64,000 nucleotides of DNA. It comes from Undaria pinnatifida (lineage: Eukaryota; Sar; Phaeophyceae; Laminariales; Alariaceae). The stretch covers positions 6,984,222-7,048,221 of the forward strand of contig JABAKD010000007.1 of assembly GCA_012845835.1 (NCBI GenBank), given 5' to 3'. The notes below the pieces were generated by a model. That model was given only the letters and a program-made list of their open reading frames with translations, was not told where the DNA came from and did no database searches. Of the stretch, positions 21,270-30,971 are shown one piece after another (position 1 is the first letter of the stretch; each line of letters opens with the position of its first letter). A program made the position numbers and the translations under genes.

Positions 21270-22313
21270 TCACCAGCCAATGATCGGTACGGAGACCTTT
21301 GTCCGGAAAATGGGCAGGCCCATATCGCGAAGACTTGTAGCGCCCGGAGGAGACAACGGAAAAGCCGCAGTAGCAGTAGCATCACAGTCATCATTGTTGT
21401 TACCGCCCGCTTCCGCTTCCTCATTCAGGGGCCACGCCCACGATCGAGCTCTGTACGCGTGACCACGATCCAGCATCCGGCAGATGGCGAGCTTTTCCCC
21501 CGGGCGCATCGGATGCGGATTTGTGCCAGGGTGACAATTTCCGATGACACTTCTGGGGGTATTCCCCTCCACGTTTTGTGCGGCCTCGTTCGCCCCTGCA
21601 TGGAGGAGAATACTCATCGCGGCGGAATAACAAGCGGCAGCGGCTACGTGAACCAGGTGCCGGCCCTCGTGAATTGTATGGACCCACTCGAATCGCCTCT
21701 CCTCTCCGCGCGCTGATAGGAGCATCCGCAGGATAGTGACCTGACGGCATTCAATAGCAGCGTGGAGCGCGTTCCGTAAAGCCACTTCGCCTCCGACCGC
21801 TTTAATCCCTGCTTCGCTGATAAGGACACGTACCACACCGACGAAACCTTTCGCCACGGATACCACAAGCGGGCAAGATCTTCTACCGTCCCGTGGCACG
21901 GCCTCCATCGCCCCAAGCGAGAGTAGTTTGGACACCATACTCTCGTGGCCCCGGGCACATGCTATCCACAGTGGGGTTTCCCCGTTGCGAGTGCAATGAT
22001 TCAACGTAGTAGGTGCTTTGGAGTACAACATGTCGACCACGTCGATATGGCCATAGTAGGCAACCTGGTGCAGAGGTAGTAACCCTTTATTGTCCGTCAA
22101 GGCCGCGTCGGCGCCCGCCTCGAGGAGCAAACGCACCAAGTCAACGCAAGGACAGGTGATGGCGCAAACCGTACAGAGGGGACTACAGCCTTTCTTGTCG
22201 AGGGTGTTAGGGTCCACGTGTTCACGCTCCAACAGCTGGCGAACGCGGTCGATATTCCTATTCTTGGCCGCCGTGTGCAAAGCCTGTCCGCCAGGAGTGG
22301 CGGTGGTAGACAT
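21270..22313 (-). CDS. Ankyrin-repeat protein, paralogue 1
   Basis: A 347-residue ankyrin-repeat protein, presumably a protein-protein interaction scaffold; the partner is unknown. I chose the inner ATG because it gives the same short N-terminus as the other two paralogues (Met, a few residues, then a G-x-x-x-L/V-H/R-x-A-A start). A longer frame begins at 22394. Ankyrin units are visible from about residue 8: ALHTAAKNRNIDRVRQLLE, then DLVRLLLEAGADAALTDNKG, LPLHQVAYYGHIDVVDMLYS, and GETPLWIACARGHESMVSKL. The C-terminal half is more divergent (VGVVRVLI, HVAAAACYSAAMSILLHAGA). A conserved ARSWAWP motif is followed by an acidic, low-complexity linker. There is no signal peptide or membrane segment. 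The frame ends at TGA inside a donor-like TG|GTGAGC (exon end at 21274), homologous to the ends of paralogues 2 and 3, so the real C-terminus may lie in another exon. No frameshift is seen. Confidence 0.85.
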   Translation of the reverse strand: MSTTATPGGQALHTAAKNRNIDRVRQLLEREHVDPNTLDKKGCSPLCTVCAITCPCVDLVRLLLEAGADAALTDNKGLLPLHQVAYYGHIDVVDMLYSKAPTTLNHCTRNGETPLWIACARGHESMVSKLLSLGAMEAVPRDGRRSCPLVVSVAKGFVGVVRVLISEAGIKAVGGEVALRNALHAAIECRQVTILRMLLSARGEERRFEWVHTIHEGRHLVHVAAAACYSAAMSILLHAGANEAAQNVEGNTPRSVIGNCHPGTNPHPMRPGEKLAICRMLDRGHAYRARSWAWPLNEEAEAGGNNNDDCDATATAAFPLSPPGATSLRDMGLPIFRTKVSVPIIGW

Positions 22314-22395
22314 TCCCGGAGTTGAGCAACTGCCCAAGGACGGGGCGGTTGGGACCTGCTGTTCGTTATTCTTTATGTTTCGATCACGCCGCAAT

Positions 22396-22450
22396 CACAT
22401 GGAGGGGAGAGAAGGAAAGAAGGAGGGAATGAGGGGGGGGGTGGGGGGAG
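22396..22450 (-). promoter_or_regulatory. Polypyrimidine tract just upstream of ankyrin gene 1
   Basis: On the minus strand, a CT-rich run with poly-C (complement of GGGGAGAGAAGGAAAGAAGG and a GGGGGGG run) lies about 90-140 bases upstream of the start codon. It could be a splice-acceptor pyrimidine tract for a 5' untranslated intron or simply a microsatellite. No TATA box is obvious. Confidence 0.25.
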
Positions 22451-24185
22451 AAACGTCTCAGTTGGTACTGTGTAATAGGTTATGAGCCTTTATTGGCCTT
22501 GGCGTCCTGTGCAAACGTTGTGGACCCTTGTTGACTCTGACTCCGAAGTGCCCAGTGTGCTAGATTCGGAACGCATAAGAAACCAACAAACATAATTGAA
22601 CCAACAAACCCATGAAACTGAGACTACACCTCAAATGGAACATACATATTCAAACGCGAGCCCAAAGGACTATGACTAAAGGACCTTCAGTACACAATCT
22701 CAAATAATACAACATTAATCAATCGCTCTACAGTTAGTAATTAGTAAAACAACAGCTATAAATAGGAAGCCAAACATAAAATAGAGAAAATAAAACGTTT
22801 CCATTTAACGAAAGGAGTAGTCTATAGATATCCTGTACAAGGTCTCCCGTTCCTGATATTTTACCATTCGCTCATATGTCCCCATGTAGATAAATCATGC
22901 CGAAAACGCAGTAGCTCGATTGGTCTGGATTAAAGAGATCAAGTGTACTTGAGATTTCCCAAGTTAATTCCAAATTCTCGTGGACACGAACAGCAGGACG
23001 CAGCATACGCAGGCCAGGAAAATAATTACTGGGAGACAGAGGCAATGCATCGAATGATACAGAGTACGGAGCTCAACAAAAGCAAATTGTTCATACTCGA
23101 CAAACACGGCAGTTATATATAAAATCGCCATAAAACCAACATGCGTATTGTTTTCGTAGCTCTGGTGTTGCTCGAGCGTGACCGGACGTCGTTCGAAGAA
23201 ACATTTTGTACGTTTCTATATTTTGAAAAATGGGCGTACCACAATTAACACATGTTAAGAGTATGCGATCGTGCATGCACTTAGACCGTCTAGACCCTAC
23301 CAAGAATCTGATTGCGACGTTATTGACTGTTTGTGCCATTTTTTTGTGCCGTCTTCGGGCCTGTTTATTTTGTAGGACACACAGGTCACGTCGACGTGAA
23401 TTTGTGGCCCAGTATCTCCAGCCTAACACTGTGACTAGTCCAACAAATCAGAGTATGGAATTTGTCACCTAGTATCTCCAGCCTGCAACTGTGACGAGTC
23501 CAAAATTTCGCAGATAGGATGCCAAGTACGCTAAGCACGTGTGCTGAACTCCGAGAGAGCCTAAAACCTCCTCTTCTAGACAGGTGAAAAGAATAAAAGT
23601 AGCATGAAAATTGATCCGTCTTGAAAAACCTAAATAATATATTTCGAGCGAACCGTGTTACATACATTTGGTACCCCGACTTTAGAGAGGTGTGGTACAA
23701 GTCAAGAACAGCCTTCTCTCTTATCCCCACTGAAGAGAGCTCGTCTCCTGAGTCGGATATTCAGTGAATAACGCGATTTGTATTGAAACTATGACATGAG
23801 ACGCGGCCGAGTCGAAAGTGCGTTTGGGTGGAATTGGATACCCCTGAGTGTCATAAATGTATGGCGAAACAAAATATTGTTATGTACTTGCACGGAAGTC
23901 GATCGAAACAATGCCCCGTTTCTCCCATCACTCCGTGCCGCATACACGTGATGGACGCAAATGCTCGTACAGGCATGAGACGGATAAGGTGCATCGGCAG
24001 CAAGGTATTGGGCGCGTACGGATGTGACGAGCTGGACGACAACGAAGAGCGACTATTGATTCACGCAGCCGACAACAAACTCGGCCTCCTCAAAACGTAC
24101 AATGCTACACCTGCCGGTGGTATATAGTACCAGGTATACGTTTCAAAGTCCTAACTGAAGAAAGGCCCAGTACAGGCTTGATTAT
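22451..24185. other. No gene recognised; one 60-bp tandem repeat
   Basis: The stretch is AT-rich around 22.6-22.9 kb. It holds the tandem repeat at 23398-23517 and short unrecognised frames of up to 114 codons. Confidence 0.45.
23398..23517 (+). repeat. 60-bp tandem duplication
   Basis: GAATTTGTGGCCCAGTATCT and GAATTTGTCACCTAGTATCT start two adjacent 60-bp units that continue with CCAGCCTRMMACTGTGAC and AGTCCAAMA. Two units only. Confidence 0.8.
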
Positions 24186-24831
24186 GTTGTTCTCACATTA
24201 ACTCGCATAATCAAGTCCGTGGTCACAGGACAGGCTCCAGTCACTCTGGAGCTGAGGAATACCCCAGGGAAAAACACACACAACCCAAGGTGGTACACGC
24301 ATATATCACAGCTGACGCAATTCATGCCTCCACCAGAAACATATAAAAGTGATATCGGGAGTCAGCCTACGATGTGCCAGGTCCAGGCCGGTGCATGCGT
24401 CTCACTACTCACGCCTGGAGAAACCAAATATTCCGATTGCCACACAAGGAAGACTACCACGTATCTATTACACGTAGTATCTATCACTACGCATACGCAC
24501 GACAGGCATAAGTCAATTGGAGAAAAAGAAACAAAGAAAAGAAAAGAAGATAAAGGAAAGAAAAGAAAAGAGAAGAAAAAAACGAAACAAGACGAAAAGG
24601 CAAGCAAAGAGAAGAAAAAGACAAGAAAAGCAAGAAAAGACAAGACAGGAAAGCAAGGAAAGAAGAAGAGAAAAAAAGAAAAAAGAAATAGAAAAAGAAA
24701 AGAAAGAAAAATGTCATACTAGCAGACCCTAGGAACTGGCTAAGGATGGCATTGGACTAACAGAGGGTATCACGTCCATCATCAATGGCACCTGGGAGAG
24801 AACGCAACATGGCGAAGAAGTCAGGGCGGTC

Positions 24832-26280
24832 TTATGCTATCTTGTGATGGCCATTAGAAAGCCCACAACTTTCAATACGATGATGGCCAAACCCAGACTT
24901 CAGTCTCTTGGGCATGACGCTCCCCCTTCCGCCCCTCCCCCCTTCCTCCCTTTCCCCCTCCCCCCCTCCCCCAGTCCCCTCCCCGCCCCCCCCCCTTCCC
25001 CCTCCCCCCGGCCGCTTAGAGATGCCAACGGTGGATGACGCTGCCGCAGCCTTTGCGCGTCGCTCTGCAGCTTTGCGTCTCTCCGTGTCATGCACATTCC
25101 GCATGAACAACTCGGCTCCCTCCTCTACTCTTCGAAACCATCTGCCAGCCTTCTGAGCAGCCTTTCGCCATCCTTCGAATGTCATTCCAAAAACCGACAT
25201 ATCCTCCCTCAGATGATCCATCCAGTCTTTCTCTTGCCCCCCTGAGTAGCCTTTACCCCCAACAAACTCCCCAAATATCACCCCCTGTGGCAGACGCTCC
25301 TCCCCCATGCGTGCCACGAATCCCGCAAACAAAATCCTCCGTTTGCGCACTATCACCTCAACGCTCTCGGAATCTGTCTGGGCAAGCGCGTCGGCGTACG
25401 ATAGGGTGTGGTCGTCTCGCTTCCGTTTCCGCCATCCAAGGCATCGGAGGAGAATGGAGCGGTGAACCCGACGTAGCCTGTCATAGTCAGGCTTCTTCGG
25501 GCTCCACGTCATGCAACCGTACAGCAGTGTCTCGACCACCTCAGCTTTCAGCAACCGCACCTTCAACCGTAAACGCACACCCGGGCGATCATAGATTTCC
25601 ATCTTGTACCGCTGGAAACACGCCCAGGCCCTCTGAAGACGCCGCGTTATTTCAGTGCTAAGGTTTCTGTCTGCGGTGATAGCCCCGCCCAAGTATACAA
25701 ACTGGATTGTATATTTGTAAACCTGGCCGGCTGCATTGATCGTGAAGGACACCTTCCCCCCGCTTTTGGTTTCCAGGCACATTATCTCTGTTTTTGCCTC
25801 GGATACTGTAAGCCCGAACGACGAACACGCAGTCACGATCGCCGTCATCATCCTCTCCAGACCTTCTGATGATCGCGATACGATGCCCGCATCGTCCGCG
25901 TACAGCATACCTCACAATCTCTGCACCCCCTCCCCCTCCTTCCCCCTCCGTCCGTCGACTTTGCCTGTGCGTGAAGTGCCCTTCTCGCCCTCCTTCTTTC
26001 GTTGAAGCTGCACCATGTTGTCCGTGATGTCTGCATCAGCGAGGAAGCGTTTCTCGGCCACACGCAGTACCGCAGTGAAAAACATGTTGAACAGCAGTGG
26101 CGCGAGCACGCATCCTTGCCTGAGACCTTGCCCCACGTCGAACTTATCCGAGCACTCTCCATCATCCAGCCGCACGCATGCTTGCATACCGTCGTGGAAT
26201 TGGCGGATGACGGCGAGCATTCTCGGTGGCACGCCAAAACGAGCAAGGACATCCCACAAAAGGCTTCGGTCGACGCTATA
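24832..26280 (-). pseudogene. Reverse transcriptase (partial) of the left LINE copy
   Basis: From the 5' end it encodes palm motif B ([14 protein letters not shown] at about 26100-26140), the catalytic YADD box (motif C, near 25890-25905), the thumb-like segment GLTVSEAKTEIMCL, the VYLGGAITADRNLSTEI region, and the C-terminal ILFAGFVARMGEERLPQG and GW/RW region. It finishes with an Arg/Gly-rich tail made by a purine repeat. One in-frame TGA at 25912-25914, just before YADD, splits it into two frames (25912-26280 and 24832-25908). A one-codon change is the only obvious lesion in this part. The endonuclease, motif 0-A region and everything upstream are absent. In life the enzyme would copy its own RNA at a nicked target; this copy cannot. 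Confidence 0.85.
24921..25012 (-). repeat. Short purine tract in the LINE C-terminus (left copy)
   Basis: About 92 bases of CCCCCTCCCC-type sequence on the plus strand lie between the RT C-terminal region and the final residues of the frame. The equivalent site in the right-hand copy (28801-29155) has expanded to about 355 bases. Confidence 0.8.
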
Positions 26281-29243
26281 CTGACACGGCAAGTGGATAG
26301 AAGATTGGTACGTAATGTCACTGTGCGGACCCCACCCAGGGAGACCGCTAACTCGGACCACAACCTGGAAATATAAAATATTCGCCTCTTAGGCCGCATC
26401 GCAATAAATCGTCAAAAAACAAGTCATTAAAAACCGGCGAGCTATCGATGTACTTGGATTAATTGCGGACCCGCATCTCCGGAACAAATTCCAAAACACG
26501 ATAGCAGCCAAGCTTGCCTCCCCGATACCCGGTACTAACGGCGGAAGCGTTGATGACATGACCTCATTACTGACCGAGACGCTAGTGTCAAATAGGGCCG
26601 ACATAGCGCCCCCTATTCGGCGCAAACAAGTACCGAGGGGCTGGTGTGCGACCGAGGAAACGGAAGCTGAGTTGAACGCACGATGGCAGGAGTGGGAAGA
26701 CGCGAGGAAACCGGTCCGTGCTGCTCTTAATAATCGTGGTCTACGGCAAGCCTTGAAGGCGATCATCCAACCGCTGAAACGCACGCGGACGGAAGCTGTA
26801 CAGAGGTTCTTCGAAGATTTCGTTAGCCAACGTGAAGGGCGTATCCGAGGGGGTGATCAATTTGGCTTCTACAAACACCTCAAGGGCATTGGTGTGGAAG
26901 GGAAGAGGGCGTTCAACTCGCAGTAGATCAAATACGAGGATAGTCGATTGCTGCGGTATAATGCCCTCGTCCGCGAGCGGTGGGTGAGGAGGTTTTACAA
27001 ACTGCTCAGCACCAAGTCGCCGACCCTTTACCCGAGCGTTGTGGACGAACTGATGCAGTGGCCCCGGTGCAGACCACTGGATGATGTCCCGTCTAGGTAC
27101 GAAGTATAGGAGGCGATCCGTGCGTTGGTGAACCGCAAGGCGACAGGGCCCGACGGTCTCCCGGCCGAGCTCTCGAAGGTTTCGGCCGACGAAAGAGAAT
27201 TGAACACTCTCGGAAAGTTCCACGATATCAACGTCGCTGTGCCAAGGGGAGGTGGCGTGCCGCAACAATAGAAAGATTCAACGATTGAGGTGCTTTATCA
27301 GGAGAAAGATCGGGCTGAGTGTGGCCAGGAGAAAGATCGGGCTGAGTGTGGCAATTATCGTGGCATCTCCCTCGAGGCTCATGCCGGCAAAGTACTCCTC
27401 AAAGTCATCGCGGGTCGCCTCCGTGACTATTGCGAACGCGAGGACATTCTGCCGGAGGAACAGTGTGGGTTCAGACCCCAACGCGCGACGGTTAACATGA
27501 TGTCCGTAGTACGACGACTGCAGAAACTGGCGCGGAACAAGGACAACCCATTATACTTGTGCTTTTTCGACCTTACCAAAGCATATGACTCCGCCCACCG
27601 AGCCCTTCTGTGGTATGTCCTTGCTCGGTTTGGCGTGCCACCACGAATTCTCGCGGTAATCCTCTAATTTCACGACGGCATGCAAGCATGCGTGCGGTTG
27701 ATGGTGGAGAGTGCTCGGATACGTTCGACGTGGGGCAAAGTCTCAGGCAAGGATGCGTGCTCGCGCCACTCACTGCTGTTAAGCATGTTTTTCACGGCGG
27801 TTCTACGTGTGGATGAGAAACGCTTCCTCGCTGATGCAGCCATCACAGAAAACATGGTGCAGTTCCAACGAAAGGGAAAAGGCGAGAAGAAGGGCACTTC
27901 ACGCACAGGCGAAGTCGACGAGCGGAGGGGGGAGGAGGGGGGGGAGGTGCATAGATTGTTCGGATGCTGTACGCGAACGATGCGGGCATCTTATCGCGAT
28001 CACCAGAAGTGCTGGAGAGGATGATAACGGTGATTGTGACTGCGTGCTTGTTGTTCGGGCTTACGGTCCCCGAGGTGAAAACAGAAATTTTGTGCCTGCA
28101 AACCAATGGCGGGGAGAAGATGTCGTTCACCATGAATGCAGCCGGCCAGCTATACATACAAAAAATCGAATCTGTGTACTTGGGCGGGGCTATCACCGTA
28201 GACAGAGACCTTAGCATTGAAATAGCGCGGCGTCGTCAGAGGGCCTGGGCGTGCTCCCAGCGGTACAAGATGAAAATCTATGACCGCCCGGGTGTGCGCT
28301 TACGGACGAAGGTGCGGCTGCTGAAAGCTGAGGTGGTCGTGATGTGGAGCCCGAAGAAGCTTGACTTATGACAGGCTACGACGGGTCCACCACTCCATGC
28401 TCCTCCGATGCCTCGAATGGCGGAAACGGAAGCGCGGCAACCACACCCTATCGTACGCCGACGCGCTCGCCAAGACATCTTCCGAGAGCATAGAGGGATT
28501 CGTAGCACGTATGGGGGAGGAGCGTCTGCCACAGAGGGTGATGTTTGGGGAGTTTGTTGGGGGTAAAGCTACTCAGGGGGGCAAGAGAAGGACTGGATAG
28601 CTCATCTGAAAGAGGATATTTCCGTCTTTGGAATAAAATTCGAAGGGTGGCGAAAGGCTGCTCATAAGACTGGCAGATGGTTTCGACGAGCGGAGGAGGG
28701 GGCCGAGTTGTTCATGAGGAATTGGCATGAAACGAAGAGACGCAAAGCTGCAGAGCGACGCGCAAAGGCTTCGGCAGCCCAATCCACCGTCGGCATCTCT
28801 AAGCGGCCGGGTGGAGGGGGGAGGGGGGAAGGGGGGAAGGGGGGAAGGGGTGAGGTGGAGAAGGTGCAGGGGGGGAGGGGGGACGGGGGAAGGGGGGAGG
28901 GGGGGAGGGTGGAGGTGGTGAGAGGGGAGAGGGGGAGGGGGAAAGGGGGAGGGGGGAGGGGGGGAAGGGGGAGGGGGGGAAGGGGGAGGGGGGGAGGGTG
29001 GAGGGGGGGAGGGGGGAGCGGGGGAGGGGGGAGGGCGGGATGGGGGAGGGGGGAAGCAGGAAGGGGGAAGGTGGGGAGGGGGGAGGGGCGAAAGGGGGGG
29101 GGGAAGGGGGGGGCCGGGAGCGGGACGGGGGAAGGGGGGGGGGGGGGAGGGAGGGCGTCATGCCCCAGAGACCCATGTCTGGGCCTGGCCATCATCGTCT
29201 TCAAATTTGGAGGCCTTCCATTGGCCGTCAAAATATTGCGTAA
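26281..29243 (+). pseudogene. LINE ORF2-type polyprotein remnant (EN end, RT, C-terminal domain)
   Basis: Recognisable pieces in order: the end of the endonuclease (to about 26370); a linker frame at 26558-26926 (RRKQVPRGWCATEETEAEL); the pre-palm motif NRKATGPDGLPAEL near 27130-27170; [20 protein letters not shown] near 27350-27410; motif [17 protein letters not shown] near 27568-27615; a frameshifted motif B region near 27730-27790; and motif C reading YAND (near 27970) instead of YADD, so a catalytic aspartate is lost. The C-terminal domain follows to about 28800. Lesions include TAG at 26924, TAG near 27106, TAG near 27269, TAA near 27665, a 1-bp deletion just before motif C (compared with the left copy), and later frameshifts. 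A 27-bp in-frame tandem duplication (27302-27355) repeats GGAGAAAGATCGGGCTGAGT. It is clearly dead. Confidence 0.85.
28801..29155 (+). repeat. GGGGGA/GGGGAAGG purine tract of about 355 bp
   Basis: An almost pure purine stretch of G runs (three to nine) separated by A, AA, or occasionally T or C. It lies inside the C-terminal coding region of the LINE. It is strongly G-quadruplex-prone, and overlapping frames on both strands are repeat translations. Confidence 0.9.
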
Positions 29244-30163
29244 GACCGCCCTGATTTCTTCGCCATGTTGCGTTCTCTCCCCAGTGCCATTGATGATGCA
29301 CTAGATACCCTCTATGAGCCCAATGCCGTCTATAGTCAGTTCCTAGGGTGTGCTAATATGACACTTTTTCTCTTTTCCTTTCCTTGTTCCCTCTTCTTGT
29401 CTCGTCTGTTCTTGTGTTTCTTGTCTTTTCTTTTTTTTCCTTTCCTTTCCTTTTTTGTTTTTTTGTTTTTTGTTTTATCATATTTTTTCCTTCATCTTAT
29501 TTTCTTCTCTTTGCTTCGTTTTTTACGTTGACTTGCGTCTGTAGTGCGTTTATGTAGTGATCGGTACTACGCGCAATATATACGTGGTAGTCTTTCTTGG
29601 GTGGCAAGCGATATAGTCTGGTTTTCCAGGGCCGAGAAGTGAGACCTATGCACCAGTATTGAACTGGCATATCGAAAGCTGACTCCCGATTTCACGTTAA
29701 TTTGTTTTTGGTGGAGGCATGAATTGTGTCAGCTGTGTTATATGCGTGTACCACCTTTGGTTTGTTGGTGTTTTTTCCCTGGGGCAACTCTCAGATTCAG
29801 AGTGACTGGAGCCTGTCCTGTGACCACGGACTTGATTATGCGATTAAATGTGAGAACAACAACAACAAAACTCTAGTGGATACCATGCAAGGTACCTTGC
29901 AAAAATAAATATTCACCTGCTGTTCGTGCGTTTTGCGACACTCTCCTTCCAAGCCCTGTGCAGGTCACCAATGATTGTTCTGAAACTTTTCCCGTGACGA
30001 CTGTGGAAAAACAAATACAATGAAGAGCAGTACAAACAAACGAACCGAAAGAATAGACCAACTATCAACGTGGAACTCTATGAAATAGCACAACACAGTA
30101 TATCGTAAGGTTGGAATTCGTTGGTTACACTCCAGAGACTGGGCGGACTCCCTCGCCCTATAA

Positions 30164-30968
30164 GGCCATTTCTTATGCAGTCGGATTCCGTCAGTCGAAA
30201 ACAGCTCTTTTCGACTGGACTTTTTTTCTTATCGCCAGTCGAAAAGGGCCTTTTTCGACTGGACTTTTTTCTTATCGTCAGTCGAGTCAATTTTACAGTT
30301 TGTGTGCTCTTCCTAGATGCGGTTGGTGTGAGGGAGTACTGCTGTGCAGCAGTCGAAATCGGTTGGCAGCTTTGTGCTTCGCGCTTTCTCCGCGAGCAAC
30401 GGCTCGGCGAATCCTCGTCCCAACGAGTTGGTGGCTTTGGGCTTAGCCGAAAGCGGCCACAGCTACGTTCGTGGAGTTGCACTCAGCCGGGAGCCGCCAA
30501 AACTACAGCAGCCGCAGCCGTTGATGGCAGCATGGGATCGAGACCGCGCGCTGCTGCCGTCGTTTGATACACGCTGCTGGCGAGCAAAACTAGGAATGCG
30601 CCACGCTGACTTGCTGCGAGAAGCAACAGCTGGGATAGCCAAGCCAGCGTCAGTCCCTTGTATGATACTGCAGTGTCGTACTTGGTATGGGTGTATGGCC
30701 GCGTGGCCGTGTAGGTGTGTGTTTGGTGGTGGGATGAGCGATGCGATCGGTTCAAAAAACATGTGTCCAGCTTTTTCGACTGAGTTTTTCGACGGGGGGA
30801 TCGAGTCGAAAAACTCGAATTTTTGGACTGGATCCGCCAGTCGGAATTCTCAGTCGAAAAAAGTTGAGCCGAAAAAGCCCTTTTGCGACAGGGTAAGAAA
30901 GCCCGATTTGTGCTTCATTCGAAAAAGGCCGTTGTCGACTGACAAATCCGACTGCATGAGAAATGGCC
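30164..30968. mobile_element. Non-autonomous PIF/Harbinger-like MITE
   Basis: An 805-bp element with terminal inverted repeats of about 50 bp. The left end reads GGCCATTTCTTATGCAGTCG, and the right end reads the same inverted with one change (CTCATG). Both are followed by GGATT...GTCAGTCGA. It is flanked by TAA on both sides (30161-30163 and 30969-30971), the 3-bp TWA-type target duplication of the PIF/Harbinger superfamily, whose ends often start GGSC. Subterminal CAGTCGAAAA words are repeated in both orientations. An internal frame of 218 codons (30344-31000) overruns the right end and does not look like a transposase or Myb-like protein. Confidence 0.8.
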
Positions 30969-30971
30969 TAA

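Larger units (their letters stand above)
24186..26280 (-). mobile_element. Non-LTR retrotransposon, 5'-truncated copy (left, inverted)
   Basis: On the minus strand the element starts abruptly inside the reverse transcriptase domain near 26280. It runs through the rest of the RT and a long C-terminal region, then a pyrimidine-rich 3' UTR (24515-24712, T/C-rich in element orientation). It ends in a short GAACAAC microsatellite at 24186-24195. It is homologous to 27599-29868 on the opposite strand. 5' truncation and a microsatellite 3' end are typical of LINE insertions. At its 3' end a 10-bp inverted repeat (24177-24186 and 24206-24215) could form a hairpin; the right-hand copy lacks it. Confidence 0.85.
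26281..29868 (+). mobile_element. Non-LTR retrotransposon, longer decayed copy (right)
   Basis: It lies head-to-head with the left copy; the junction is near 26280. It starts at the C-terminal end of an apurinic-type endonuclease domain (a TANSDHNL-like motif near 26350) and continues through a linker, the RT, the C-terminal domain and a purine-tract expansion. A T/C-rich 3' UTR follows (29354-29525), then a terminal GAACAACAACAAC at 29852-29868. The 3' UTR end (CCACGGACTTGATTATGCG) is the same as in the left copy. No target duplication could be identified at either outer end. Confidence 0.85.

Noticed and set aside
24219-24732. Lys-rich 167-codon frame
   Set aside because: It reads the A-rich complement of the LINE 3' UTR pyrimidine tract, antisense to the element.
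26281-26400. Twin-priming 5' inversion explaining the LINE pair
   Set aside because: Both arms carry complete, separate 3' ends, whereas twin priming yields only one.
28662-29231. Frames of 189 and 125 codons opposite the LINE purine tract
   Set aside because: Pro-rich antisense products of the GGGGGA repeat.
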